NCBI RefSeq assembly: GCF_036323735.1 | Contig: NC_086026.1 | Span: 75,537,039 to 75,601,038, forward strand | From: Rattus norvegicus | Taxonomy: Eukaryota > Chordata > Mammalia > Rodentia > Muridae | Direction: 5' to 3' | Length of the DNA stretch: 64,000 bases | In this document: positions 10,371 to 21,031 of the stretch, in pieces | Numbering within the stretch: the first letter of the stretch is position 1 | How the letters are laid out: each line of letters starts with the position of its first letter | Notes under the pieces: generated by a model | What the model was told of the DNA's origin: nothing | The model's input: the letters and a program-made list of their open reading frames with translations, nothing else | Databases searched by the model: none | Made by a program: the position numbers and the translations under genes

Positions 10371-11189
10371 TATCTTTGGTTTGCTAGAGGAATAGTTAAA
10401 GCCTTTTGAAAAGCTGAGCATCTTCTATAGAAATCACTATGAGATGTCAAATCTTTAAGTATACCTAAGGATGAAAATTTGGGCTTCTTTCCTTTGTGTT
10501 CCTAACAAGAATATGTGTTGAAAAGCCTTTGAGATCTAGAGGGATCAATCAGCACTATGTAACCTTGCAGAAAATAAATTTAAATTTCCACTGCGTATTA
10601 GTTGACTGCAAACACCTCAGAACATACTCCAGTCTCATAGCAGACACTCCTTCTATGGGCATTCTTGTTCCTTCCTTAGTAGTGAGGCAGTAACTCTGCC
10701 TGTGGCACTGGCAGCAGATGACATAAACCACAATGACTACGCTGAGAAAATCTGCAAGATCTACACAGTCATAGAGAAAGCCAATCACACGGTTACTTGG
10801 CAATAAGATTTCACGTTGTATAAGGAAAGATCACATAAATTTCAAATGCTCAAACACAAAAAGTATACCTTCTAGGTAAAGACAATTCATTATTCATGTA
10901 TTTTATTCTTTTCTTTTATCCATTCCTCTCCCTCCAAAAACCCACTAACTACCCGAATGGGCAGTGTGTATGTTAAGGTTTCAGAGACCAAATGCAGTAG
11001 AAAAATCCTCTAAATCTTTGTATTCTTCAGGCCTCTTTGTTCCTTTCATGTTCATATCATCTGGGCATTTTTTCTTTATATTGAAATTTAAAATATCAAG
11101 ATCTAAATAAACTTTCAGTTTTTCTTCTAAACTCAGATTTATATAAGATTCATATATATTCTACCTCCTCTAGTCTCTCATGGTTCTAA

Positions 11190-11320
11190 GGACTGGGCAT
11201 GGGGACCCATGTCTAAAGCCTAGCCTAGGAGGCAGAGGCACAGTCACAGTCTGAGACCAACCTAGTTCACACAGCAAATTCCAGGTTGGCAAAGGCTACA
11301 TAGTAAGGTAGTATCTCAGT
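11190..11320 (+). mobile_element. B1 SINE, diverged
   Basis: CTGGGCATGGGGACCCATG, CTAGGAGGCAGAGGCA and AGGCTACATAGTAAGG. A second B1-like stretch follows at 11345-11437 (GAAGCTGATGCAGGAGGAT). Confidence 0.7.
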
Positions 11321-11553
11321 AGATAGGGCTCAAAGTGATAAGAAATATCTGTAGTCCCAACTGTTTGAGAAGCTGATGCAGGAGGATTGTGAGCTCTAGG
11401 CCAAGTTACACAGAAAGACTACACATCTCAAATAAAAGTCTATCACTACTGCAATGGTTAATAACCTTATACTTTTGTGAGTTCCTGTGATATAGTATTT
11501 CTGTAATTCCCCTTACCATATTTCTAATTTTTAATAATTTAACTCATATTCTT

Positions 11554-11670
11554 TTTTTTTTTTTTTTTTAGTCTTTTTTTTGGTTCTTTTTTTTTCGGAG
11601 CTGGGGACCGAACCCAGGGCCTTGTGCTTCCTAGGTAAGCGCTCTACCACTGAGCTAAATCCCCAGCCCC
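11554..11670 (-). mobile_element. ID SINE
   Basis: Reverse ID with perfect 15-bp duplication TTAACTCATATTCTT at 11539-11553 and 11671-11685. Confidence 0.96.
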
Positions 11671-11729
11671 TTAACTCATATTCTTAAAAATTAGATTTTT
11701 GTTTGTTTGTTTAGGGGGTTTTGTTGTAG

Positions 11730-11884
11730 GTTTTTTTTTTTTGTTTGTTTTTGAGACAAGGTCTCATTTAGCCTGTGCTGGCCTTGAACTTGCTAGGTAG
11801 CCAAGGATGAACCTGGACTCCTGATCTTCCTGTCTTTACCTCCCAAGTGCTGGTATCATAGACACAGATTCTATTGTGCCAGGC
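11730..11884 (-). mobile_element. B1 SINE
   Basis: Reverse B1: GAGACAAGGTCTCATTTAGC, GCTGGCCTTGAACTTG, CCTCCCAAGTGCTGG, ending ATTGTGCCAGGCT. It lies about 100 bp from Snx1 exon 2 on its intronic 3' side. Confidence 0.85.
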
Positions 11885-11987
11885 TTAAAAATTCTAATTT
11901 ATGCATATGCACAGTGGTTTTTAATTTAATAGCTCATAACTTCATAGAGATGAATAAAAGGTGCCTAAATTTCGAGTCTCTACTTGC

Positions 11988-12099
11988 CTGCAAAGAGGTC
12001 CTGTGGCTCTTGGTCTTGTTCTTCATGGATCCCATTTTCTTTGGAACCATTTTTGATAGGAAAAAGGGATGTGGTTTTCTTTGGAGACTGGGGCTTACT
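11988..12099 (-). CDS. Snx1: Snx1 coding exon 2
   Basis: A 112-nt exon encoding 37 residues (54-90), SKPQSPKKTTSLFPIKNGSK through HEEQDQEPQDLFA, plus one base. It matches the N-terminal disordered segment of mammalian SNX1. The acceptor has a long T tract ending TTTTTAG|AGTAAG. The 3' boundary must be after TTTGCAG, because exon 3 begins ATGCC and the shared codon is GAT (Asp). The intron then begins GCAAGTA, a GC donor rather than GT. The nearest GT, 4 bases downstream, would shift the frame. Confidence 0.95.
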
Positions 12100-12411
12100 C
12101 TAAAAACAAAAAAAAAAAATATTTTGAATAGAATGAAACCCTGAAAAACAAACTGCCTACCTAGAAAGGGACTATGGCGTCCCTCTGTCCCACAGTGTTT
12201 AGAAGACAGGTTCACTAGTTAGCTGGCTCAGCAAGTAGCCAATCATTGCTAGAACGAAGAGTGCTGCTCAGGTGACCACAGGGCTAAGTCCACACACATC
12301 ACAGGTTAATTTGTATAACCAACATCTTGCTGGAATATGATATCCCAAACCACAGGAAACCAACATGGGGATGGAAATACACAGATAATTTCTAAAAAAA
12401 ATTCTTTCTTT

Positions 12412-12555
12412 CTTTTTTTTTAGGGTAGAAGTGAGTATTTCAAGACAGGGTTTCTCTGTGTAGCCAGACCAAACTGGCCTCAAACTCAGGGATCCATCTG
12501 CCTGCCTCTGCCTCTCAAGTGCTGGGATTAAAGGTGTGTGCCACAATGCCCAGCC
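12412..12555 (-). mobile_element. B1 SINE
   Basis: Reverse B1: CAAGACAGGGTTTCTCTGTG, ACTGGCCTCAAACTCAGGGA, GTGCTGGGATTAAAGGTGTG. Confidence 0.93.
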
Positions 12556-13381
12556 TGATGACCTTTTTTATTTCAAGTGCTGGCTGACAGGGTATATTCT
12601 AGTGACAAGGACATCACGTTGGAGTTCGGAGTTGAAGCTCTGATCCCAGGTTTCCTTTGTTGGGTTGGCTAAACTATTAACTGAAGCTTAGACATTCCTA
12701 ACTCACCTGACAGACACAGGGAGACTTAACACTTTCTGTCTAATGCTGCTTAGAAGTACGGTTGGTTTTCATCTGCAACTGACATGGAAAAAAATTTTAG
12801 CCACACTCTATGGTGGATAGAGAGTAAGCCAGCCATGCTTGTTCTAATAGGCACACAGTGAAAAAGCAGTGGTCCTTGGCCTGTAGTAACAGCTCATCGC
12901 AGTCACAAACAAGAGTGGGGAAGCAGCCCAGGCCGGTACCAGTGTGAACAAAGCTGGATTGTGCCACATGCATCTACAGAAGGCCAGTTTATGCTACTGC
13001 AGGGCTTTGAAGTCAGACCCTAAGGCGAAGGCAGTTAAAAGACCTGATTTAAGGGAATTTTCCTAAAACATTCCCTTAACAAATCTGAGAGGGTTTGTTC
13101 CTTGGACAGGCCTTTCGGGCCCAACAGAGCAAAGTGAAATGACAGATCTTCTGATATTCTCTGAGTTTCTCATGCAAACAGCTTCCTCACCGTATTGGGC
13201 CTTCCTTTCAAGGAAAGAAAATTTTAGCTGCATTTGGTTTGTATTAGCTGTTCTGTGCTAATGAAGTTCAGTGGTAAATGTTAGACCTTATACAAATCTG
13301 TCTGAGAAGGTGGCCTCTCCTGTAGCTGCTCCCAATTATAAGAACAAAAGAGAATTACCAAAAGATAAAGAAACAGAATGA

Positions 13382-13558
13382 AGGCTGGAGAGATGGCTGA
13401 GAGGTTGAGAGCAATGACTGCTCTTCCAGAGGTCCTGAGTTCAATTCCCCGCAACCACATGGTGACTCACAACCATCTGTAATGGGATCTGGTGTTTCTG
13501 AAGACAGTGACAGTGTGCTTACATACATTAAGTAAATAAATCTTAAAAAAAAAAAAAA
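13382..13558 (+). mobile_element. B2 SINE
   Basis: GGCTGGAGAGATGGCTGAG at the start, AACCACATGGTGACTCACAA, and an AAATAAATCTTAAAA tail. Confidence 0.95.
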
Positions 13559-14233
13559 CAAGCCAGAATGAAAACAAAACTAACACTTCCTGCCTAAAAC
13601 CGCTCACAACCACTTTCTTCCTTCACTCTCACTCAAGGAGAGCTCAGAAGCCACCTAAGTTCTTTTAGCTTCTCTCCCACTGGCGCCAGCCCTCTTCAGA
13701 GGAAGAACTCAGGGAGCTTAGACTCAGTAGGCAGAAGGACAAGGGGGACTACAAACCAAAGAAACCAAAGCAACATGAAAGGGCCTGTTACAATTTCCAA
13801 AAGAATCCATTCCTGAGATATGTAGATGAATAAACCCGGCTCTCCACTTCTATCTACCGCCTGATCCTGGGAGGCAGCCTGTCATTGCTCTGCTAATCAA
13901 GCCACAGATCCAGATGAAAAAGCTACTTAGAGACAACCAGAGGTCCACCACCTGCCCCTCTCCCTCCACCCATCCATGACAAGCCCAGACCTAAGTCTGA
14001 TGGAAACTGTGATGGAAACAAGATTTGTGCTATTAGTGAGCTAGGTAACACGTACCCTTGAGACTAGAGAAATGCTGTCAGAGATTCCCTGGGGCCCACA
14101 TGCCTGGCTGGGCACAAGACAACTGAACAAAGTTGCCACACTAGTACTCTAATCTTTATCTGTAGCTCTTTTGTAACAGTAAGTATGTTTACATGTACAT
14201 TTATAATATACATTTATAAACATACCTTTTTCA

Positions 14234-14407
14234 GGGCTGGGGAGATGGTTCAATGGGTAAAAGCACTGACCACACAGGCATGAGGGCTCAATTTTAGATT
14301 CTCAACACACACTTAAAAAGCTAACTACAGTGAGAATCAGGTAGAGACAGGAGGATCCTGGGAGCTTACTGGCCAGCCAGTCTAGTCAATTTCTCTCTGT
14401 GTCTCTG

Positions 14408-14445
<38 letters not shown>

Positions 14446-14470
14446 ACACACACAAAACCCACACATACAC
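14234..14470 (+). mobile_element. Composite SINE (B4/RSINE1-type)
   Basis: GGGCTGGGGAGATGGTTCAA head, AGAGACAGGAGGATCCTGGG and TTACTGGCCAGCCAGTCTAG middle, then a microsatellite tail of TCTG, TC and CA units. Confidence 0.65.
14400..14455 (+). repeat. (TCTG)n(TC)n(CA)n microsatellite
   Basis: Compound microsatellite in the SINE tail. Shorter (CTA)n at 14552-14574 and (CAA)n at 14614-14632 follow. Confidence 0.9.
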
Positions 14471-14985
14471 AAAATGTTTTAAATTGATTTTCAGTTGATT
14501 TGTATTAATACTAAGAAACTAACCTTACTGAGGAGAACCTACTGTACATGTACTACTACTACTACTACTACTAATAAGCATAATAATGCTCTCAAGTTTA
14601 ACTTACAACCAAGAACAACAACAACAACAACAAAAAAAAAAAGCAAATTGAACAAAGTCACTTTAAAAAAAGAAACAAAAGAAAAAAGAAAAAAATAAAC
14701 CTTTGGGTCTTACTAAGTAAGTAGCTCAGGCTGTCCTCAAACTCACAGCACCATCTCCCAACTTTAGAGGTTAAATGTGGATGCCACCAAACTGGGCCAG
14801 AACCATTTTTAAGGTAAGGAGGAGGACATCCATGTCCGTGGTATCTCCACAGTATGCTGGTGGGGACAAGATAGGTCTACAGCTGCTTGCCTTCAAAATA
14901 TAACCTGCCAGGCATCACAACAGTTTCCATACCTTATATCTAAGGTGAAAAGCTAATTCAAAAATTTTAAATTGTTTTATTTTTA

Positions 14986-14990
<5 letters not shown>

Positions 14991-15038
<48 letters not shown>
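14991..15038 (+). repeat. (GT)n microsatellite
   Basis: About 24 uninterrupted GT units. Confidence 0.97.
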
Positions 15039-15039
<1 letters not shown>

Positions 15040-15190
15040 GGTATGTGCTTGTGAGTGTAGTGTCTGTGGAGGCCAGAGGCATCAGATTCTCTGGAGCTGG
15101 AATTGCCCCATATGGATTCCAGGAACCAAGTCAAGTCCTCTGCAAGAGCAAAATCCGCTCTTAATCTGTAAGCTATCTCGCCAGTCTCCA
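15039..15190 (-). mobile_element. B3/B2-type SINE, partial
   Basis: Reverse: GTGTCTGTGGAGGCCAGAGG, TCTGGAGCTGGAATTG, TCCTCTGCAAGAGCAAAAT and AAGCTATCTCGCCAGTCTC. Confidence 0.8.
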
Positions 15191-15203
15191 AAAGCTAACG
15201 TTT

Positions 15204-15302
15204 GGGGCTGGGGATTTAGCTCAGTGGTAGAGCGCTTACCTAGGAAGCGCAAGGCCCTGGGTTCGGTCCCCAGCTCAGAAAAAAAGAACCAAAAAAAAAA
15301 AA
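15204..15302 (+). mobile_element. ID SINE
   Basis: Near-consensus body; duplication AAAGCTAACGTTT (15191-15203) and AAAGCTGACGTTT (15303-15315). Confidence 0.96.
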
Positions 15303-15357
15303 AAAGCTGACGTTTAACATGTGTAAGACTTTGTTTTAAGAAAGCCAGTTTTCTTTT

Positions 15358-15546
15358 CTTTTTTTTTTAAAGATTTATTCATTTATTATATATAAGTACA
15401 CTGTAGCTGTCTTCAGATACACCAGAAGAGGGAATCGGATCTCTTTACAGATGGTTGTGAGCCACCATGTGGTTGCTGGGAATTGAACTCATGACCTCTG
15501 GAAGAGCAGTCGGGTGCTCTTAACCACTGAGCCATCTCTCCAGCCC
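15358..15546 (-). mobile_element. B2 SINE
   Basis: Full-length reverse B2 ending CCATCTCTCCAGCCC; GAAAGCCAGTTTTCT flanks it on both sides. Confidence 0.97.
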
Positions 15547-15655
15547 AGAAAGCCAGTTTTCTAGCTAGATGAACTTACTTTTGGAGAAGGGAGAGACGCA
15601 TTACACTGAATGCAGAACCAATGTGTAAATTATCCTTCTAGGACCTTAGTAAGCA

Positions 15656-15960
15656 GGCCTGGTAACACATCTGTAATCCAATGGTTCTTAACCTTTTAAT
15701 GCTTCAACCCTTTAACACAATTCCTTATGTTGTGGTGACCCCCAACTGTTAAATTATTTTCTATTGTTGTTACTTCAAAACTAATTTTGCTGTTATGAAT
15801 TGTAATGTAAATACCTGATATACAACCCCTGTGAAAGAGTTCCCAAAGGGGTCATGACTCACAGGCTGAGAGCTGCTGCTGCTGCTCTAACCCCAGCACT
15901 CAGAGGGCGAAGGCAGGAGGAGAGCAAGTTCAAGCCCAGATTCAGCTACTTGGAAGACCC
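15656..15960 (+). mobile_element. B1-like SINE split by a URR1-type hAT element
   Basis: GCCTGGTAACACATCTGTAATCC-like B1 start stops at 15678 and resumes near 15885 as AACCCCAGCACTCAGAG with GAAGGCAGGAGG. The gap is the hAT element. Confidence 0.65.
15679..15884. mobile_element. URR1-like hAT non-autonomous transposon
   Basis: Terminal AATGGTTCTTAACCTTTTAA and ACAGGCTGAGAGCTGCT are imperfect inverted ends; internal ATGTTGTGGTGACCCCCAAC, GTAATGTAAATACCTGATAT and CAAAGGGGTCATGACTC are typical of URR1. The 8-bp flanks TGTAATCC and TCTAACCC could be a degenerate target duplication. Confidence 0.8.
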
Positions 15961-16552
15961 TGTTTCAAAAACATCCTAGCTCCTTAATAGTAAGTTACAG
16001 CTACCCATCCCTTCAAAAGAGGAAGCATTTCTGGGTAACAAACAAAAACAGCAGTTGTAGTAAATAAAGCCAAGGAAACTATCCTGCTATCCTCCTTTGC
16101 CCTTTTATAAAAAAAGCAATGTTCTCTTTTGCTAGCAGATAAGGATATCCAATACCTGCTCACTCCTTTTGGCACTAGCAGGCGGTTTCACTGATAAGCC
16201 TGTCTAAAAGCTCCTGCTTATTACAAAAAGAGCAGAGAAATGGACAAATGCTAATCTTGGAGAGGTATTAGAATGATCTTGCAGGAAGTGGGGGCACTTT
16301 TATTTAGAGCAAATAGGTATTTCTCAACACATATCAGCCTCAAACTCTCAGACACAGGCTATGAGCATGCTTTTCTTAGCTTAGAAAGTAGGTGTGGGCT
16401 CCTCAGAGTGATGTGGCCAGTCTGGACTGAAAACCACTGCTGGGATTCCAGGCAACTTCCCATTAGATTAGCAGTTGTGATTCTTCCTCTTGTTGCTTAA
16501 CTTCTCTTTGCCCTGCAGAGGACCTACGGGTTACATTTAAGGGACTTTACCC

Positions 16553-16710
16553 AGGCTGGAAAGACGGCTCAGCAGATAAAGGCACTTGGCAGATAAAGCT
16601 GTCTACCGATAAGCCTGAGGACGTGAGTTCAGTCACTGAAATGTACATGGTAGGAAGAGAGAGGCTTGACTCCTGACAGTTGTCCCCCTGGCCTCCAAAT
16701 GTGGGCAGTG

Positions 16711-16760
<50 letters not shown>

Positions 16761-16805
16761 CGCACACACGCACGCACGCACGCACGCACAGATAAATATG
16801 ATAAA
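16553..16805 (+). mobile_element. B3/B4-type SINE with CA tail
   Basis: CAGGCTGGAAAGACGGCTCAG head, CCTGAGGACGTGAGTTCAGT and GTCCCCCTGGCCTCCAAATG; then the (CA)n tail and AGATAAATATGATAAATT. Confidence 0.75.
16715..16790 (+). repeat. (CA)n microsatellite with (CGCA)n end
   Basis: About 20 CA units followed by ACGC-containing units. Confidence 0.96.
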
Positions 16806-17559
16806 TTCAGGTCACTGCATAAAAAACAACCACCCCCAATTGTACTTACAATCCCAACTCAATGATAAGGTGACACTGCCTGTGGAGGGCTAGACTGTTT
16901 ATCTTTTAAAGACAAAATGAGCATAACTGAGTAAGGTTAAGGAGCCAAGGAGGGGCCACACCCATACAACAGGCCGCCTTACCATGAATGCTGCTCCCCT
17001 TGCCAACTTTACTATGGAAAATAAATGAGGTGGTATCTGTGTATTCTTACTAGTAGCAACAAACTGTCACAAACTCAATAGTTTAACAGTGCAAATTCAT
17101 CATTCTTTATTCCTATCAGTGTCCATATAGAGAGCACCAGGCAAAAATCAAGATGCCAATCGGGCTGCCTTCCTTTCTGAAGGTGTTAGGCGGCAAATAT
17201 GTGTAGATGACTCCTGTCCCAGAATCACGTTTAACAGTGGCTAACACCTGTACTTGGGAAAATGAGCATTTTGTGTCTGTTGGAATCTGGCTGCATCTAC
17301 AAACTGCGTAACTAACTAAACAGTTAAATGTTTCACAGTACTACCTTCTCTCATAGCTTTAACAGCCCCTCCCACCCAGCACTGAGTCTCACGAGCCACA
17401 GAATTCCAAGGGCAGTGGTAGCTGAACTTGGATAGGAATAAAATTACAACTTTATTTTCCCTAACCTCTGGTAAAATATACCGTTTTCTCTGCTCATAAA
17501 GAAAGGCATAATTGCAACCACAGTAGTTGAGACGATAACTAATACACACTAAATGTCTT

Positions 17560-17645
17560 TTGTTTTGTTTTGAAGTGCTAGGACCAGAACTCAGAATCTT
17601 ACCTACATTGGGCAAGCACTTCACCAGTGAGCCACAACCCCCAAT
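17560..17645 (-). mobile_element. Old ID-like SINE
   Basis: Reverse: GTGCTAGGACCAGAACTCAG, GGGCAAGCACTTCACCAGTG, AGCCACAACCCCCAATCC. Confidence 0.6.
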
Positions 17646-17779
17646 CCAACAGTAGCTGTTGTTGTATGATGTAATTGCTATAGATACTGAAGTACCATTT
17701 GTGCCTGTCTTTATTTAAAAATTGTGGTAGCTAACTAGAGCTCTAGATTTTATTATTTAAAACATCAAAAGGATATGGT

Positions 17780-17900
17780 AAGCTAGGTATGGTGTTTCAT
17801 GGTTACCAGCTCAGTATTTGAGAGGCCGAGGGAGGAGGACTGTCCTAAGTTCAAGGCCAGCTCGAACTACTGTATAGTGAGACCCTGTTTCAAAAAACAA
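17780..17900 (+). mobile_element. B1 SINE, diverged
   Basis: AGCTAGGTATGGTGTTTCATG, GAGGCCGAGGGAGGAGGACT, GACCCTGTTTCAAAAAAC. Confidence 0.8.
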
Positions 17901-17958
17901 TTACTAATATAAATGGCTCCCTTTGTGAGCTGATGTATTTTATATGTTAAAATATTTT

Positions 17959-18059
17959 GGGGCTGGGGATTTAGCTCAGTGGTAGAGCGCTTACCTAGGA
18001 AGCGCAAAGGCCTGGGTTCGGTCCCCAGCTCCGAAAAAAAAGAACCAAAAAAAAAAAAA
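17959..18059 (+). mobile_element. ID SINE
   Basis: Near-consensus body, tail with AGAACC block. A B2 follows 10 bp later. Confidence 0.95.
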
Positions 18060-18069
18060 TTTTTGTTTT

Positions 18070-18255
18070 GGGGCTGGAGAGATGGCTCAGCAGTTGAGAG
18101 CACTGACTGCTCTTCCAGAGTCATGAGTTCAATTCCCAGCAACCACATGGTGGCTCACAACCGTCTGTAATGGGATCCGATGCCCTCTTCTGGTGTGTGT
18201 CTGAAGACAGAGTGCACTCATATAAATAAAAAATAAATAAATCTTTAAACAAATA
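18070..18255 (+). mobile_element. B2 SINE
   Basis: GGGGCTGGAGAGATGGCTCAG start, CAACCACATGGTGGCTCAC, ATAAATAAATCTTTAAAC tail. Confidence 0.95.
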
Positions 18256-18756
18256 TTTTGTTTTGAGAATAGATCTATACAATGAGTCCAAAACACACAC
18301 ACACCAAGGAGAAGGATTTCTTAAGTAGAGAAGCAGAAGAACAAAGGAAAAGGCCTCTGGAAGGGTGGAGAAAGGAGCCTGAAGTTGGCCATTTTGCTAG
18401 TTACGGAAGTCATGAACAGGGACCACTGGAGACCTCAGAGTGCAAAGGCTGCTGTGGTCAGCTGAAATAAAGCTGCAAACATTGGGCTCCACTCCTGCTG
18501 CTGTAATTCCTCACTTCTGGGTGAGGAAAGCTGCAGGAGGTCCAGACAACTAAAGGGTGGATCAGCTCCACCATGGAAGAGGCAAACCCAGACTGAATCT
18601 GTGCTCAAGTGAGTGAAGAAGCCCCAGCTGGCCATCTGACTAAGCAAAGCCTGAACCAGACACAGTTGAGCAACAGGCTTGTTTCCGCAGATGAGGCACT
18701 TGCGGCTGCTCTCTGCAGCAGCCACCCATGATTTATTCATGTCAAAAGTTACTTTA

Positions 18757-18851
18757 GGGGTTGGGGATTTAGCTCAGTGGTAGAGCGCTTGCCTAGGAAG
18801 CACAAGGCCCTGGGTTTGGTCCCCAGCTCCGAAAAAAAGAACCAAAAAAAA
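18757..18851 (+). mobile_element. ID SINE
   Basis: Body with one B-box change (GGTTTGGTCCCC); perfect duplication AAAAGTTACTTTA at 18744-18756 and 18852-18864. Confidence 0.96.
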
Positions 18852-19202
18852 AAAAGTTACTTTAAAGGGCTGAGAAGCTTCGAGGACCCAGGGAGGGGAA
18901 TTAGTGTTCCTTTTCCTCTCCCCCTCCCAGCCTTACCAGCTGCCAACACCCAAGCCACGGGAGCTGGCCCAAAGCAGAAGGGCTCAAGCTCCCTCAGACT
19001 ACAAGTTGGCCACAGCCTTTATTACTTCTCACATGTTCCATACGCCATAATAAATAAAATTTAGATTGGGTTCTTATAAGCCATCTGGAAAAGTCAGCTC
19101 TCTTCCCCACAGGTGCTTTCTAACTACTTCCTCTATAATGCTGAGAATTAGGTAAAGTGCCAGAACAATTCAATTCAATGACGTATATAAAATAATTATC
19201 TG

Positions 19203-19240
19203 TCTATGTATGTATGTATGTATGTATGTATGTATGTATG

Positions 19241-19282
<42 letters not shown>
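19203..19282 (+). repeat. (TATG)n(TC)n microsatellite
   Basis: About ten TATG units followed by about twenty TC units. Confidence 0.96.
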
Positions 19283-19286
<4 letters not shown>

Positions 19287-19412
19287 AAGACTGGGTTTCT
19301 CTGTGGAATAGCCCTGGCTGTCCTAGAACTCACTCTGTAGAACAGGCTGGCCTGGAACTCAGAGATCCCACCTGACTGCTGAGATTAAAGGTGCAAAACC
19401 ATGCCCAGTAAC
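19283..19412 (-). mobile_element. B1 SINE
   Basis: Reverse B1: CTGGGTTTCTCTGTGGAATAG, GGCTGTCCTAGAACTCACTC, CAGGCTGGCCTGGAACTCAG. Confidence 0.93.
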
Positions 19413-19535
19413 CTATGAAGTAAATATGATTGTTCATTATTTGTGCTGATCACTAAAATGAAGCTTTCATAGCAGTGCACATCGCTGCCTTCAAGTAAAT
19501 TTTTATCAGAATGTGGAATTTCAACTTCTGAACTT

Positions 19536-19580
<45 letters not shown>
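19536..19580 (+). repeat. (TAC)n microsatellite
   Basis: About 14 TAC units at the poly-T side of the next B1. Confidence 0.95.
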
Positions 19581-19582
<2 letters not shown>

Positions 19583-19925
19583 TAGACAGGGTCTCTTTAT
19601 GTAGCCCTGGCATTCCTGGTGACTCTGTAGACCATTGGTTCTCAACCTATGAGCTGTGACCCCTTGGGGTTTGAATGACCCTTTCACAGGTGTCACAAAT
19701 CAGATATTTACATGATGATTGATATCAGTAGCAAAATTACAGTTATGAAGTAGCAATAAGAATAGTTTTATGGTTGGGGTCACCACAACATGAGGAACTA
19801 TATTAAAAGACCAGATCATTAGGAAGATTGAGACCCACTGCTCTCGGTCAAACTGGCCTTGAATTTAACAGATCCTCCTGCTTCTGCCTCCCCAGTGCTG
19901 GGACTAAAAGGCCACGCGCAGCCTC
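19581..19925 (-). mobile_element. B1 SINE split by a URR1-type element
   Basis: AGACAGGGTCTCTTTATGTAG to 19632, then AACTGGCCTTGAATTTAACA from about 19855 to CACGCGCAGCC; the two parts join into one reverse B1. Confidence 0.75.
19633..19852. mobile_element. URR1-like hAT non-autonomous transposon
   Basis: TTGGTTCTCAACCTATGAGC end, GACCCCTTGGGGTTTGAATG, TTACAGTTATGAAGTAGCAA, GTTGGGGTCACCACAACATG, and GATTGAGACCCACTGCTCT at the other end. Confidence 0.88.
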
Positions 19926-20009
19926 CAACTTCTGAACTTCAGACCAGATTTAACCACACGGTTTGAAGCAATGTGTTCCCACAAGAAGCCATGACATAAA
20001 AGAAAATTT

Positions 20010-20116
20010 TCTTTTGCTTTTGGAGACAGGGTCCTATATAGCGCTGCTGGCCATGAACTTCGTATCCTTCTATCTCCACCCTCAGAGTGAGGTGTACTAC
20101 TACACCCAGCTTTAAC
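20010..20116 (-). mobile_element. B1 SINE, diverged
   Basis: Reverse B1: TTTTGGAGACAGGGTCCTAT, GCTGGCCATGAACTTCG, CTACACCCAGCTTT. Confidence 0.75.
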
Positions 20117-20177
20117 AAGAAACTTACCTCTAACTATTTACTACTGTGAGTTCCAAGTGGTTGAACTATTAACTGAA

Positions 20178-20300
20178 CAAAACAACAGAGCCTTTAATCT
20201 CAGCACTAGGGATGGCAGACATGCAGAGCTCTGTGAGTCAGAAGCCACCCTGGTCTGTGTAGCAAGTGGCATTGCCAGGATCTTGTCTAAAAAAATAAAA
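20178..20300 (+). mobile_element. B1 SINE, diverged
   Basis: AATCTCAGCACTAGGGATGG, GCAGAGCTCTGTGAGTCAGA and CCCTGGTCTGTGTAGCAAG. Confidence 0.75.
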
Positions 20301-20337
20301 GGATTCGGTATCAGAAATCCTGTTAAAGCTAGAGAAG

Positions 20338-20507
20338 AGGGTTGGAGGTATGGTTCAGCAAATAAAAGCACTAGTCACACAAAGCTGACAGACCCACGTC
20401 GGATCCCCTGAATCACAGGGGGGAAGAAGGGAAGTGACATGAGAGCTGTCCTCGGACAACTGCCCCCATGCACCACTCCCACCATCATCATCTTTGTAAA
20501 AAAGGCC
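20338..20507 (+). mobile_element. B3-type SINE, diverged
   Basis: GGGTTGGAGGTATGGTTCAG head; GACATGAGAGCTGTCCTCGG then CACCACTCCCACCATCATC. Confidence 0.5.
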
Positions 20508-20529
20508 AAAGTAAGGTTTGTGTCAAGAA

Positions 20530-20700
20530 ATTTCCTGGAAGCTCAATTGGTAAAGTGCCTACCACTCAAACATGAGGACCTGAGTTCAATCCCTAGCACC
20601 CATGTAGAAGCCAGGCATGACATGAACCTCCCACTACACATGCTAGTGTACCCTCCAAGATGTGTACACACATGGAAAATAAATAACTCCCTTTAAAGAT
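20530..20700 (+). mobile_element. B3/ID-type SINE, diverged
   Basis: GAAGCTCAATTGGTAAAGTG, GAGGACCTGAGTTCAATCCC and GAAAATAAATAACTCCC tail. Confidence 0.6.
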
Positions 20701-20715
20701 AAAAAGAAATTTACT

Positions 20716-20984
20716 GAAGGAGGCTAAGGAGATAGGTTAACCAGTAAGATGCCTACCATATATGCATAAGGATCTTAGTTCTAGCCCCAGTCACTGCCTA
20801 AAAAGCTGGGAATGGTGGCACACTGTCTTCCCAGCGCTGGGGAGGCAGAGGCAGGTAGACCAGTCAAATCGATCTAATCAGCAAGTCCCAGGCTCCAGTG
20901 AGAAACTGTTTCAAAACCCAAGGTGGATGACTCCTGAGGAACAATGCATGATCTTGACTTCTAGACAAACGTATGCGCACGTGC

Positions 20985-21031
<47 letters not shown>

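Larger units (their letters stand above)
4900..11987 (-). other. Snx1: Snx1 intron 2 (probable GC-AG intron)
   Basis: About 7.1 kb. Its donor, read on the minus strand, is CAG|GCAAGTA. It contains the composite LTR-like structure at 5207-8109, SINEs and a tandem pair of ID elements. The stretches 8110-9010 and 10384-11190 are unique sequence without a recognisable feature. Confidence 0.8.

Noticed and set aside
19203..19282. Regular short units considered as a CRISPR-like array, here and at 22068-22134 and 60750-60811
   Set aside because: Simple tetranucleotide and dinucleotide microsatellites without spacers, in a mammalian genome.
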